A stretch of 64,000 nt of DNA. Source: DASPGQ01 sp035457705. Its GTDB lineage: Bacteria; Acidobacteriota; Vicinamibacteria; Marinacidobacterales; SMYC01. Below, piece after piece: positions 32,139-41,433 of the stretch. The stretch spans positions 21,130 through 85,129 of the forward strand of contig DATIBD010000054.1 in the NCBI GenBank assembly GCA_035457705.1. Reading direction: 5' to 3'. Numbering within the stretch: position 1 is the first letter of the stretch; each line of letters starts with the position of its first letter. The position numbers and the translations under genes were made by a program. The notes below the pieces were generated by a model. That model had not been told where the DNA came from, did no database searches, and saw nothing but the letters and a program-made list of their open reading frames with translations.

Positions 32139-35100
32139 CTACGGCTGAACCTCGAAGACGAGGACCGGTGCCGTGGTCCCGGACTCCCTGGATGCGTAGC
32201 TAACGCGTCCCGGCGTGCTGTCGGTAAGGGCAATGGTATACGTCCCGTTCCCATTCACCAGGCCCGTCACGTCGATTTCGATCCAGCCTCCAACGATGGA
32301 CTGCGGTGATCCAAGGGAAACTCCGCCGATAGGCGGTGCCGTCTCCCAAGTGATGGTCGTTTCGCTCCAGGTGGTGCCGCCGGGCAAGAGCAACCCCACC
32401 GTCGAGCCCGCAGACCCTTGAGTGAGAAATAGCTGCACCTTGACGGATGATATCGGGGTCGCGCCCAAGCCGGTCACGTCGAACCTCAAGTAGCTTCGTA
32501 GCGTTTGTTTTTGATGTGCGCGAAGCTGAAGGTCTGGGGCGCTGCCGAAGTTTGCCGTTGGCGACTTGCTGTCGACGTAGGCATCCGCGCTCGGCTGGAA
32601 TTGGATGTCGTTGTCGGTATTGGTGACGCTGACATCGCTCGGGTTCAGCCCGTTGTACGCCAAGTCGGTGCTCGTCGCGGCCGCGGTCACGATCGTGTAG
32701 GACTGGATGCCATCGGCGATCGTGTCGTTGACCCCGGTCACCGTTACCGTCTGCGGTGTGTTCCAGCTCGAAGTCGTGAACGTCAGCGAAGGGGGTGACA
32801 CGCTCCCCTCGGTCGCATCCGAGGACGAGAGACCGACCGTCACATCCCCCGAGGGCTGAGCGGTCAAGACCACCGTGAAGGTAGCCGTTCCGCCGGCTTC
32901 GGTGGTCGTCAGTCCGCTCGTGGGGGACACGGTGATTCCCGCGGTGTCGTTATCCGTGTTCGTGACGCTGACATCGCTCGGAGTCAGCCCGTTATATGCC
33001 AAGTCGGTGCTCGTCGCGGGCGCCGTCACGATCGTGTAAGACTGGTTGCCATCGGCGATCGCATCGTTGACCCCGGTCACCGTCACCGTCTGGGGAACGT
33101 TCCAGTTCGCAGTGGAGAAGATCAGCGAAGCCGGTGACACGCTCCCCTCGGTCGTGTCAGACGACGAGAGTCCCACCGTCACATCCCCCGAGGGCTGAGT
33201 GGTCAAGACCACGGTGAAGGTAGCCGTTCCGCCGGCTTCGGTGGTCGTCAGTCCGCTCGTGGGAGACACGGTGATTCCCGCGGTATCGTCATCCGTGTTC
33301 GTGACGCTGACATCGCTCGGATTCAGAGTGTTGTAGGCCAAGTCGGTGCTCGTCGCGGGCGCGGTCACGATCGTGTAGGGCTGGTTGCCATCGGCGATCG
33401 TATCGTTGACCCCGGTCACCGTCACCGTCTGGGGAACGTTCCAGTTCGCAGTGGAGAAGATCAGCGAAGCCGGTGACACGCTCCCCTCGGTCGTGTCAGA
33501 CGACGAGAGACCCACCGTCACGTTCGCCGTGGGTTGAGCGGTCAAGACCACCGTGAAGGCAGCCGTTCCGCCGGCTTCGGTGGTCGTCAGTCCGCTCGTG
33601 GGAGACACGGCGATTCCCGCTGGATCGTTCAGAATCGTGGAGAACTCCACGTGCAGCAAGGGTGCGCCCGGTACGCTCCCGTCGAACGATTCCGCAGTTC
33701 GTTTTCCCGTCCCGGAGATGAGAATGACCATGGAGCTCGTGCTGGACCAGTTGGGATGAGACACGATCTCGGCGACGACTGAGGCGATATTTGGGGTCCG
33801 CTGATTCGGGCCCCGCTCCGGGCGCGTCCAGGGCGATATGTTGTTCCAGGGCACGGCCGCCGCCGTCGTCGCCCGACTCGAGATATTCCCGGTCGCCGAC
33901 GTAAACGTCGCGGCACTTCCGGCCCATTGGCCCCGGATGGTCAACGAAGTGGGCACCGAATCGGTGGCTTCCGCCTGGAACTGAACGTAGGCGCTGGTGA
34001 TCGATGCGTCCTTCGGAATACCCACGTTTACGAAACGCATACCGATCACTTGATCGACGCTGTCGAGCACCAGCTCGAGGTCAGAGCTCGTCAGCGAGAC
34101 GCTGCCGTTCGTCACTTTTTCTTCGGCATCGTCCGAGCTCGCCACGACCGGCACGTCAAGGACGCTCGTGCCGTCGATGGTGACGCTGACGGTATCTGAA
34201 TCGAAACGACCACCGCTGTCGGTGACGGAGGCGTTGATCAAGTGGGTGCCAAGCGACAGTGCGGACGTGGAGACTTGAGCCCCCGTTCCAAGCCCGCCGT
34301 CGAGGTCGGACACCCAGCTCAAGGATGCGGAGAGGTCTCCGTCTTCGAAATCGGAGGCCGAGCCCGAAAAGGTGACTTGGGTGCCGACGCCGAACGTCGA
34401 GCCGTTCGCGGGGGCCGTGATCGTCACCATCGGCTTGAAGTTCGGATCGATCTCGACGTTTACCAGTACGGTATCCTGCGCAACGAGCTCGCCGTCGTCA
34501 GCCGTGAGACTAAGCTGGTAGGTCCCTTCCGCGTCGAAGAACGCGGTCGGCGTCGGCGAGCTCGCGTCGTCGAAGAAGACCGTGCCGGGTCCGGAAAGCT
34601 GGGTCCAGTTCACGAAGAGGTCGCCGGTCGGCACGCCGTCGTCGGTCGCCATTCCATTGAGAAGGACGCCGTCATCGACCGCCACCAGCAGGTCGGGACC
34701 GGCATCCACGCAGGGTCCCTGATTGTAAGGCACCGCTCCCGGTGGCCACGGGTTACGCTCGAGCACGAAACTGCCGCTCGCCGTGACCGTCACCTGGACT
34801 GGCGGGGCGTTGAGGTCGCCTCGCTCGACCTGCACTCGAAGGATGTTCGGCTCGGGGAAGGGGTGATCTTCGATCCAGGAATGTCCGTCCCCGTGGACGA
34901 AGAGCACTTGCTTGCCGAATTGGCTGCTCGCCGCCCGAAATTGGCTCTCGAAAGGGCTGTCCATGGGGTCGGCCTGTGAAAAGACCACTGCGGCGCGAAC
35001 TGCGCCGCCGTGCGTCTGAAACTGCTGAGTCACCCAATCGGCGTCGTCTTGAAGACGCGCGGTTTTTTCTTGAGAGCTGAGACCTCCACTAACCTTGTTG

Positions 35101-35582
35101 ATGCCGACGAAAAGCACTCCGCTCTTCATGAAAGCGAAATTCTCCGTTCGAACCGTCTGGACCTCGACCACCGGAGTCCCGCAGAAGTTCTGCTCCAGCC
35201 TCAACAGGTGCGTTACCCAGAAAGCCCATCCCTGGTTGGGGTTCGAGCAGTCGACCCACTCGTTGTCCCCGGGAACGATGAATCCGGGAACCGCCAAAGT
35301 CTTCATGCTGTTGGCCATATCCGAATACCAGCTCTCGACGCAGGAGGTGCTACCCGACTTGATATCGCCCAAATGAACCAGGAACTCGGAAGGGCTGAAC
35401 AGGTTGTGGTTGTCCATGTGGCTTTGGAAGTCGGCCTTTTCGCTCACGGAGTAGGGAACGTCTCCGATCACTGAAAACGTGATTGGGTCGCCCTGACCCC
35501 ACGCCGATTCTTCGACGCCCAGCGAAGCCGCCACCAACACCGACAGCGCAAGGCTCGACGCTCCAGAGCTGCGAACCTCCAT
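32139..35582 (-). CDS. Large secreted metallophosphoesterase with Ig-like, tandem-repeat and DNRLRE domains
   Basis: The 1147-residue protein has a signal peptide (about 1-29). A calcineurin-like phosphoesterase domain follows, with FSVIGDVPYS, LVHLGDIKSG, VPGDNEW and FVHGDGH as its metal motifs (about 35-240). Then come PKD/Ig-like domains (about 290-470), a DNRLRE-like fold, three 113-residue repeats (AGITVSPTSGLTTTEAGG...), and a C-terminal DNRLRE domain (from about 985) starting FQPSADAYVDSKSPTANFG. It is probably a cell-surface or exported enzyme acting on phosphodiesters or phosphomonoesters of unknown kind. A good promoter precedes it. The gene is unusually large for this window. Confidence 0.88.
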   Translation of the reverse strand: MEVRSSGASSLALSVLVAASLGVEESAWGQGDPITFSVIGDVPYSVSEKADFQSHMDNHNLFSPSEFLVHLGDIKSGSTSCVESWYSDMANSMKTLAVPGFIVPGDNEWVDCSNPNQGWAFWVTHLLRLEQNFCGTPVVEVQTVRTENFAFMKSGVLFVGINKVSGGLSSQEKTARLQDDADWVTQQFQTHGGAVRAAVVFSQADPMDSPFESQFRAASSQFGKQVLFVHGDGHSWIEDHPFPEPNILRVQVERGDLNAPPVQVTVTASGSFVLERNPWPPGAVPYNQGPCVDAGPDLLVAVDDGVLLNGMATDDGVPTGDLFVNWTQLSGPGTVFFDDASSPTPTAFFDAEGTYQLSLTADDGELVAQDTVLVNVEIDPNFKPMVTITAPANGSTFGVGTQVTFSGSASDFEDGDLSASLSWVSDLDGGLGTGAQVSTSALSLGTHLINASVTDSGGRFDSDTVSVTIDGTSVLDVPVVASSDDAEEKVTNGSVSLTSSDLELVLDSVDQVIGMRFVNVGIPKDASITSAYVQFQAEATDSVPTSLTIRGQWAGSAATFTSATGNISSRATTAAAVPWNNISPWTRPERGPNQRTPNIASVVAEIVSHPNWSSTSSMVILISGTGKRTAESFDGSVPGAPLLHVEFSTILNDPAGIAVSPTSGLTTTEAGGTAAFTVVLTAQPTANVTVGLSSSDTTEGSVSPASLIFSTANWNVPQTVTVTGVNDTIADGNQPYTIVTAPATSTDLAYNTLNPSDVSVTNTDDDTAGITVSPTSGLTTTEAGGTATFTVVLTTQPSGDVTVGLSSSDTTEGSVSPASLIFSTANWNVPQTVTVTGVNDAIADGNQSYTIVTAPATSTDLAYNGLTPSDVSVTNTDNDTAGITVSPTSGLTTTEAGGTATFTVVLTAQPSGDVTVGLSSSDATEGSVSPPSLTFTTSSWNTPQTVTVTGVNDTIADGIQSYTIVTAAATSTDLAYNGLNPSDVSVTNTDNDIQFQPSADAYVDSKSPTANFGSAPDLQLRAHQKQTLRSYLRFDVTGLGATPISSVKVQLFLTQGSAGSTVGLLLPGGTTWSETTITWETAPPIGGVSLGSPQSIVGGWIEIDVTGLVNGNGTYTIALTDSTPGRVSYASRESGTTAPVLVFEVQP
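32609..33625 (-). repeat. Three tandem 339-bp coding repeats
   Basis: The same landmark (the codons for TSGLTTTEAGG) recurs at 32901, 33240 and 33579, an exact 339-bp period or 113 codons. The units differ by scattered point changes, and their high DNA identity implies recent duplication or gene conversion. They encode the Calx-beta-like repeats of the secreted phosphoesterase. Confidence 0.92.
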
Positions 35583-35654
35583 TTGATGAGGCGCCTTTCC
35601 GGGAGGCCTGCTCCGGGCTTTTAGCCTAAGGTGTTGATAAGGAGGGTGGAAATG

Positions 35655-35683
35655 TATATACGCCGACTCTCGGGCGAAGTCAA
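35655..35683 (-). promoter_or_regulatory. Sigma70-type promoter for the secreted phosphoesterase gene
   Basis: On the minus strand, TTGACT (35683-35678) and TATATA (35660-35655) are separated by 17 nt. The start codon at 35582 lies about 72 nt downstream. It is in the 114-bp gap next to the symporter 3' end. Confidence 0.55.
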
Positions 35684-35696
35684 GCGCGGCTCTTCC

Positions 35697-37226
35697 TTAC
35701 CGACATCCGGGAGAGATCGGGGTTGTCACTCCGGCTTGATCCCGCTGCGCGCCGTACACGAATCGCTCCATCTCGCCGTGGATGCGCCACACCGTTTCGG
35801 CACTTGGTCTCCGGGTAAAGCAGGAGACGGTCCAGGCGACGGCAAGGTTTGCTCCGAGTCCCCAGACGCTACCGTGGGTTCCGAGTGGGTTCGGCCAGAC
35901 GACCAGAGTGCAGAAGAGAACCGCAAGCCCCGCCGCGATTCCCGCGAGAACACCCGCGCGGGTGAGCATGCGTCTCGTGGGAAAACAGACGTTACAGACG
36001 GCTGGCGCGAGCTGCAGTGCGCCCGAGCCCGAGATCGACACGAGCACGACGAGAAGCTCGAACGTGTGGACCGCGAGCAGGTAACCGACGACGAGGAGCG
36101 CGAGGACGAAAACGCGTCCCGCCTTGACGTAGTGGGCCTGGCTCCGGCCCGGCCGAACATAGCGTTGGTATACGTCTCGCGTGAGTACGGTCATGTTGGC
36201 GTGGAGGATGGAATCGAGGGTGGACATGGCCGCCGCGGCGGCGCCGGCGAGGACGAGGCCCGACAACCACGGAGGGGCGTAACGAAACAAGAGATCGGGA
36301 AAGACGCGATCGGGGATCTCGATATCCGGCAGGACGAGTGCTCCGCCCAGGCCTACGAAAGCCGCGGGGATGTAGAGCGTCACGAGATAGATGGGCGTCG
36401 TCGCGCCGAGCCACTTGATGGTGTTTTCGGATACGGCGGTGTAATAACGGATCATCATTTGTGGCATGAACAACACTCCGCAAAGCGACACCATCATGCC
36501 GAACCACATGCCGGGCGTGAAATATCCGCTCGGACCGGGGAGTGTTAGGAGCTCCGGCCGCTCTGCCGCCACGCGACGCCAGAGCGCCAGCGGTCCCCCG
36601 AAGATCTCGTACGACAGAAACAGCGCTCCGACCCAGATTGCGACGTACATCCACACGCCCTGGACGACGTCAGTCCAATAGACGGCGCGCAGCCCTCCCA
36701 TCACGAGATAGAGGGCCGCCACCACGAGGAGGATCAGCGTCCCTAGCTCGAAGGAGATCCGATCTCCCGAGGCCACCGCGATGATGTATCCGAGGCCCTG
36801 CGCTTGAACTTGAATGTAGAGAATCGTAAAGAGGACCGAGACCAGGGCCACGGTCACCCGCACCGCCTCGCTCTCGTAGAAGTCGGCAAGCAAATCCGCA
36901 GGCGTCACGTAGCCGAACTTCTTGCCGAGCGCCCAGATCCGACTTCCCAGGACATAGCTCGAGGCCCCTACCAGAACGGTCCACGTGCCCGCGTCCCAAA
37001 AACCGATGCCGTGGGTGTAGAAGAACCCGCTAGAGCCCAAAAAGGCGAACGCCGAATGATAGGTGGCAACGACGGTGAGGTAGAGGACCACGATGCCGGC
37101 TCTTCGTCCGTACAGGAAGAAATCCTCGACGTTGATGGCGAGCTTGCGGTTCGCGACGAATCCAACGCCGAGCGTCACCAGCAGATAGAGAGCAACGAGC
37201 CCCGTGGAGACGACGGCGGGCTCCAT
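35697..37226 (-). CDS. Sodium:solute symporter (SSS family)
   Basis: The 509-residue inner-membrane protein has about 13 membrane helices and SSS-family features: VEDFFLYGRRAGIVVLYLTV, ATYHSAFAFLGSSGFFYTHG (sodium-site region), VMGGLRAVYWTDVVQGVWMY and the ALSSI-like AAAMSTLDSILHANMTVLTRDVY (about 330-350). The substrate is unknown. It lies downstream of a small two-helix membrane gene, as panF follows yhdT, and the pair is divergent from the amine dehydrogenase cluster, so an amine or carboxylate substrate is plausible. The tandem repeat copies D1 and D2 separate it from the small gene. Confidence 0.9.
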   Translation of the reverse strand: MEPAVVSTGLVALYLLVTLGVGFVANRKLAINVEDFFLYGRRAGIVVLYLTVVATYHSAFAFLGSSGFFYTHGIGFWDAGTWTVLVGASSYVLGSRIWALGKKFGYVTPADLLADFYESEAVRVTVALVSVLFTILYIQVQAQGLGYIIAVASGDRISFELGTLILLVVAALYLVMGGLRAVYWTDVVQGVWMYVAIWVGALFLSYEIFGGPLALWRRVAAERPELLTLPGPSGYFTPGMWFGMMVSLCGVLFMPQMMIRYYTAVSENTIKWLGATTPIYLVTLYIPAAFVGLGGALVLPDIEIPDRVFPDLLFRYAPPWLSGLVLAGAAAAAMSTLDSILHANMTVLTRDVYQRYVRPGRSQAHYVKAGRVFVLALLVVGYLLAVHTFELLVVLVSISGSGALQLAPAVCNVCFPTRRMLTRAGVLAGIAAGLAVLFCTLVVWPNPLGTHGSVWGLGANLAVAWTVSCFTRRPSAETVWRIHGEMERFVYGAQRDQAGVTTPISPGCR

Positions 37227-37230
37227 CTTT

Positions 37231-37366
37231 TAGTGCTCAGTGCCGCGGCGGGACCTGTGATCGATCGGCCGCCACGGCTCGGCCTTTGCGGCGCTTCGCG
37301 CCGAACTCGCGGCAGACGTTTTGGCCACCGCTCGGCAGGCTGGGCTGTACTTTTTCATCAGCCTGC
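37231..37366 (+). repeat. Composite intergenic repeat, copy D1 (short form)
   Basis: Short form of the element: left palindrome, CGGCGC TTC GCGCCG mini-hairpin, ACTCGCGGCAGACGTTTTGG module, and the right palindrome GCAGGCTG (37335-37342) / CAGCCTGC (37359-37366). It starts 5 nt before the symporter start codon (upstream side). Confidence 0.85.
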
Positions 37367-37490
37367 TGTTCAATGCCGTGGCGGGACCCGTGATCGATCG
37401 AGCCGCCACGGCTCGGGCTGCTTTACGGCGCGGCAGGCGCGCCGGGCTCGCTCCGCTCGCGCAGGGTGGGCTGAGTTTTTCATCACCTGC
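37367..37490 (+). repeat. Composite intergenic repeat, copy D2 (second form, in tandem with D1)
   Basis: A second full element directly abuts D1. It has the alternative middle module (GCGCCGGGCTCGCTCCGCTC) and a variant right end with arms GCAGG and CCTGC. The TAG stop of the small membrane gene begins (minus strand) at the last base pairs of the element. Confidence 0.85.
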
Positions 37491-37720
37491 TAGAGACGTC
37501 GATGATGGGCGAAGAACAAAACGAGAATCAGGGCGGCGTAGACCACGAACAGGTACGTGTAGAGGAAGGGCTGGCCCAGCAGCCAGGGTTCCAACCGATT
37601 GGCAAGCCAGTACAGGATTGGCGGCTCCGCGAGAGCGAAGAGCGACAGGAATGCTGCCAGAGCCACGCGGCCGTCACGGGTTCGTGGGACGAAATGATTC
37701 TCGAATCTCGGGTAGTCCAT
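37490..37720 (-). CDS. Small two-helix membrane protein (DUF3311/YhdT-like partner of the symporter)
   Basis: The 76-residue protein begins MDYPRFENHFVPRTRDGRVA and has two hydrophobic segments, ALAAFLSLFALAEPPILYWL (about 20-40) and PFLYTYLFVVYAALILVLFF (about 50-70). This matches the size and layout of the small proteins encoded just ahead of sodium symporters (DUF3311, YhdT with PanF). It probably assists the adjacent symporter. An upstream in-frame TTG at 37738 would add six residues but is unlikely. Its stop codon lies at the end of repeat D2. Confidence 0.7.
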   Translation of the reverse strand: MDYPRFENHFVPRTRDGRVALAAFLSLFALAEPPILYWLANRLEPWLLGQPFLYTYLFVVYAALILVLFFAHHRRL

Positions 37721-37752
37721 GGGCTCACGCCGAGGCAAAGTATCATGTTCCC

Positions 37753-39069
37753 GTGCGGACGAGCGACATCAAGGTCGTGGGAGGCGGCCCCGCTGGAGCG
37801 AGTGTCGCCTTGCGGTTGTCGCAGCTCGGTTTCTCGGTTACCTTGTCCGACGAATCATCGAGTCGACGCCAACACGTGATCGAGAGTTTGCCCTCGAGCA
37901 TCCGCATCGTTTTCGAGGCGCTTGGCCTCGAGCTTCCGCCCAAGGTCCTGGTAAAGCGGCCCCCGGAGCACCGCGTTTATTGGGGCGAGGTTAAAGGCGG
38001 GTTTCCCTGGAAGACGACGGGAGACGAAGCATCGTTCCTGGTATCGAGAAGGGCCTTCGACGCGTTTCTGCGCGAGGCCGCCGAGGCCGCGGGCGTGGAA
38101 TGGATCTCGACGCGGGACACCGTCCGGGGCACACACCCATTCATCATCGACGCCTCGGGGCGGGCCGGTCTTCTCGCACGACCCTATCGCATCTATGAGC
38201 GCGCTCGCACCCTCGCCCTCACGGCGCACTTCGGGACCAAGGAGCCCTCGCCGCCAACCGTGATCGAAGCGTTCGACGAGGGCTTCGTTTGGTCGGCTCC
38301 GCTTCCGAACGGTCTACGAGATGTGACGATCTTCGTCGACGCGGAAAGCGGGAGGGAACCATACGACTTGCTCCTTGCGAGGGCGCCCAATTCCGCAGCG
38401 CTCGTGGCTGATGCGCCCCGCGTGAGCCCTGTAAACGGAACGGATGCGACACCTTATGCTTCACGGCGCTATTGCGGACCCGACTTCCTTTTGGTCGGTG
38501 ATGCGGCGTCGTTCCTCGATCCGCTCTCCGCCCACGGCGTTCACAAGGCGATGGACGGCGCACTCGTAGCCGCGGCGGTCGCGCGCACGATCCTCGAGCG
38601 GCCTTCATCCGCGTCCCTGGCCAGGTTGTTCTACGAGGACCGCGAAGATCGCATCTATCGAACGACTTCTGAACGGCTGAAGCGACTCTACGCCCAGGAG
38701 ACGCGTTTTCCCACGAGTCTCTTCTGGCGAAGACGCTGCGCCAATCTCCGCGGCGACGATCGGGCCTCGCGTCCCTCCCCGCGCCCTCTCACCCCGACGA
38801 TGAAACTACGAGCTGCCGAGGGGGTCAGAATCGTCGAAGGGCCCGTGCTCGAGAACGATTTCATCGTGAGCCGCGAGGTCCTCCTCGCTCCCGACACGGA
38901 GCGACCGGTTCGCTATTGGGACTCGATTTGCCTTCCGGATCTGTTCCGAGAGGTGATCACCTCCTCTGACGTCGGTCGGGTCGCCGGAACAGCGCGTTTT
39001 CCGGTCGATCTCGCGTTGGGAGCCATCGATTGGCTCTACCGCTCGGGCTACCTTATAGTGGAATCGTGA
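37753..39069 (+). CDS. qhpG: FAD-dependent monooxygenase, QhpG-like (CTQ precursor tryptophan hydroxylation)
   Basis: The 438-residue flavoprotein starts at GTG with SDIKVVGGGPAGASVALRLS (Rossmann FAD motif, about 4-23) and has the second FAD motif DFLLVGDAASFLDPLSAHG (about 250), typical of the PHBH/tryptophan-halogenase-like group. In known quinohemoprotein amine dehydrogenase clusters QhpG hydroxylates the tryptophan that becomes CTQ. The position at the head of the qhp genes supports this role; the name rests on that context more than on sequence alone. The C-terminus (about 360-438) looks winged-helix-like. An in-frame extension upstream runs through repeats and is not coding. The stop overlaps the methyltransferase start. 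Confidence 0.8.
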   Translation: MRTSDIKVVGGGPAGASVALRLSQLGFSVTLSDESSSRRQHVIESLPSSIRIVFEALGLELPPKVLVKRPPEHRVYWGEVKGGFPWKTTGDEASFLVSRRAFDAFLREAAEAAGVEWISTRDTVRGTHPFIIDASGRAGLLARPYRIYERARTLALTAHFGTKEPSPPTVIEAFDEGFVWSAPLPNGLRDVTIFVDAESGREPYDLLLARAPNSAALVADAPRVSPVNGTDATPYASRRYCGPDFLLVGDAASFLDPLSAHGVHKAMDGALVAAAVARTILERPSSASLARLFYEDREDRIYRTTSERLKRLYAQETRFPTSLFWRRRCANLRGDDRASRPSPRPLTPTMKLRAAEGVRIVEGPVLENDFIVSREVLLAPDTERPVRYWDSICLPDLFREVITSSDVGRVAGTARFPVDLALGAIDWLYRSGYLIVES

Positions 39070-39725
39070 CACACCGTAGCTGGGACGAGCCCTGGGAGCA
39101 CCCCGACTGGTACGATCTGCACGACACCGCCTGGACGGCGGGCCCCGACCGGGAGCCCGAGCATTATCGCGAGCTGGTCATCGCGCTGCCCCCCCTGGAC
39201 TTCGAGGACCACGTCGTCGACGTCGGCGCGGGAACGGGTAAGGTCGCCTGCGCTATCGGGCGTGCCTATCCCCGACTCGGAAAAGTGAGTCTCATCGAGC
39301 CCAACGATGCCAAGCTGGAGCGAGCCGAGCAGCGTCTCCGCGGGGTCCTGCCCAACGCCGAGATTCGCGCCTATCCGTTGGCGGTAGGGCGAGATTCGGA
39401 CCTTCCCAAGCTAGAGGCGAGCATCGCCACGATCGGAAGCGTTTTCATGCCGCTCATGGAGCTCTGGAGCGGCTCGCTTGGCTCCGGACTCGATTGGCTG
39501 CGGTCTTCTCTCGAGCAGGTGGCCGGTCTGCTTCGCACGGGTGGCGTGGTGTTCGATGCCGAGACCCTGGCGCCTCCCTGGGTACGGGGGAACCTCGACG
39601 GTCCTTCGCGACGCCTCCACATGAGGGAATTCAGGCTGGAGCTCGAGAAGGTCATGGAGAAGGTCGAGATAGTCTATCGCTTTCGTGATCGCGTCGTCGT
39701 GAGGGCCGAGAAAGCGTCGACCTGA
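39066..39725 (+). CDS. Class I SAM-dependent methyltransferase within the qhp cluster
   Basis: The 219-residue protein has the SAM-binding motif HVVDVGAGTGKVACAIG (about 47-63), a following acidic strand VSLIEPN and a GLLRTGGVVFDAE segment where class I enzymes have the post-motif III strand. The N-terminus carries an aromatic-rich WDEPWEHPDWYDLHDTAW stretch. The GTG start overlaps the qhpG stop by four bases, so the two are co-translated. No methyltransferase is part of the published Paracoccus qhp set as I know it, so its substrate (subunit, cofactor precursor or small molecule) is open. Confidence 0.8.
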   Translation: MTHRSWDEPWEHPDWYDLHDTAWTAGPDREPEHYRELVIALPPLDFEDHVVDVGAGTGKVACAIGRAYPRLGKVSLIEPNDAKLERAEQRLRGVLPNAEIRAYPLAVGRDSDLPKLEASIATIGSVFMPLMELWSGSLGSGLDWLRSSLEQVAGLLRTGGVVFDAETLAPPWVRGNLDGPSRRLHMREFRLELEKVMEKVEIVYRFRDRVVVRAEKAST

Positions 39726-39732
39726 GTCCATC

Positions 39733-39762
39733 TTGCACGCGTTTCGCAGCAATTGATAGAAT
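39733..39762 (+). promoter_or_regulatory. Candidate promoter for qhpA
   Basis: TTGCAC (39733-39738) and TAGAAT (39757-39762) are spaced by 18 nt in the 70-bp gap before qhpA. Transcription would start near 39769, and a GGGGAGG ribosome site follows, 8 nt before the TTG start. Confidence 0.5.
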
Positions 39763-39795
39763 CGCGCTCCTGTTGACATCGGGGAGGTTCGAGTC

Positions 39796-41433
39796 TTGGG
39801 CTTCCGTCGTATCCTGATTCTCACGCTCTCGTGGTTCGTCGTGCGCCCGTCCACCGCGAGCGAAGGTATTCCGGTGGGGAGCGAGCTCGTGCGAACGGCC
39901 TGCGGCGCCTGCCATGAATCGGATGACCAGGGCCGTATGTCGCGAATCTCCTACCTGCGCAAGACTCCCGAAGGCTGGCAGCTCACGTTGAAACGGATGA
40001 TGCGTACGGCGAAGCTGGACCTCTCTCCCGAACAGGCTCGGGGAATTGTCAGATATCTCGCCGACCACCATGGCCTCGCGCCGGAGGAGGCGAGACCCTA
40101 TTTCTATGCTGCGGAGAACAGGCCGAAGCTCGAGAACATCGAGGACGAGGAGATCCGGGATACCTGTGTGCGGTGTCATCTCGGAGCCCGGTTCCTCACT
40201 CAAAGGCGCACCAAAGAGGAGTGGGAGCTCCTCAAGGGGATGCATATCGGCTATTTCCCGCTCATCGAATTTCAGACTTTCCGTGCGGCCTCGCCGCTGG
40301 CGGGGGACTCACCGAGCGAAGGCGGCGAGAACGGAACGGGTTGGCGCGCCGACCGGGTGCTCGACAAGCTGGCGAAGACCTATCCTTTGGAGACTCCGGA
40401 ATGGAAGCGCTTCGCCGCGAAGCGGTCGAAGCGGACGCTCGAGGGGCGTTGGCTTTTGCGTACACATCAACCGGGGCGAGGACCCGCGTCCGGTGTCGTA
40501 TCCATGGTTCTCCAAGGCGAGGACTACGTCTACGAAGGTGACATCGTTCTCGCCGACGGAAGCCGACGCCGCCGTGAGGGCAAAGGGGTCCTCTACGCGG
40601 GCTACACGTGGCGCGGTACTTCGCACGGGGAAGGACTCGGAGAGCTGCGTGAGGTTCTCATGCTCTCCGAAGACGGCTCGAAGCTCGCGGGGCGGTTTTT
40701 CGAAGGCACCTTCGGTGAGCTCGGGCTCGACGTGAGTCTCGAGCGCCTCGGAGGTGACCCGAGAATCGCGGCCGTTTGGCCGAGGTCGGCCAAAGCTGGC
40801 GCAGGAGCAATCACCGTTCGCATTCTCGGGGCGAACCTTGAAGGTGTTTCGATGAATGAGCTGGATCTGGGCCAGGGGATCCGCGTGGCTCGAATCCTGA
40901 CAAGCTCGCCGGAAGTCCTCACCGTTGAGCTCGACGTTACCCCAGAGGCTCTCCCCGGCTATCGCAACGCCGTCCTGGGTACGTCGGCAGCGGTCGACGC
41001 ATTTGCGGTATACGACTCGGTCGACTACGTGAAGGTAGTGCCCGAGGAAGCCCTCGCCCGCGTCGGAGGGGTCAACGTCCCGAAGCAATACGCCAAGTTC
41101 GAGGCGGTCGCGTACCATCGCGGTGCCGACGACGAACCTCTCACAGCGGACGACGTGAACCTGGGGACGGTTCCGGCGGCGTGGACCCTCGAGGAATATT
41201 ACATCCGCCACGATGACGACGACATCGACTTCGTGGGCACCATCGACCAGGACGGCTTTTTCACACCCAATCAGGAGGGCCCGAATTCCGGACGGGAGCT
41301 GAATGCCGACAATTTTGGAGACGTCTGGGTGGTTGCGAGCTACACTCCTCCGGGCTCGGAGGAAGCCCTGCGGGGTCGCTCGCGCCTCGTCGTGACGATT
41401 CCCCTTTATCTGTACTGGGATTTGTTTCCATGA
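39796..41433 (+). CDS. qhpA: Quinohemoprotein amine dehydrogenase alpha subunit (diheme)
   Basis: The 545-residue periplasmic subunit has a signal peptide (about 1-22) and two haem c sites, CGACH at 36-40 and CVRCH at 124-128, in the N-terminal diheme domain. Beta-rich domains from about 210 correspond to the alpha-subunit domains 2-4 (EGRWLLRTHQPGRGPASG, DYVYEGDIVL, VTAAWTL-type TVPAAWTLEEYYIRHDDD). It passes electrons from CTQ to an acceptor such as azurin or cytochrome. The start is TTG with GGGGAGG 8 nt upstream. Its stop overlaps qhpD (ATGA). Confidence 0.92.
   Translation: MGFRRILILTLSWFVVRPSTASEGIPVGSELVRTACGACHESDDQGRMSRISYLRKTPEGWQLTLKRMMRTAKLDLSPEQARGIVRYLADHHGLAPEEARPYFYAAENRPKLENIEDEEIRDTCVRCHLGARFLTQRRTKEEWELLKGMHIGYFPLIEFQTFRAASPLAGDSPSEGGENGTGWRADRVLDKLAKTYPLETPEWKRFAAKRSKRTLEGRWLLRTHQPGRGPASGVVSMVLQGEDYVYEGDIVLADGSRRRREGKGVLYAGYTWRGTSHGEGLGELREVLMLSEDGSKLAGRFFEGTFGELGLDVSLERLGGDPRIAAVWPRSAKAGAGAITVRILGANLEGVSMNELDLGQGIRVARILTSSPEVLTVELDVTPEALPGYRNAVLGTSAAVDAFAVYDSVDYVKVVPEEALARVGGVNVPKQYAKFEAVAYHRGADDEPLTADDVNLGTVPAAWTLEEYYIRHDDDDIDFVGTIDQDGFFTPNQEGPNSGRELNADNFGDVWVVASYTPPGSEEALRGRSRLVVTIPLYLYWDLFP

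Noticed and set aside
37321..37752. Long N-terminal extension of the qhpG-like gene through the D1/D2 repeats
   Set aside because: The extension is read from interspersed repeat DNA and antisense of the small membrane gene. The FAD motif begins right after the GTG at 37753, the normal place for this family.
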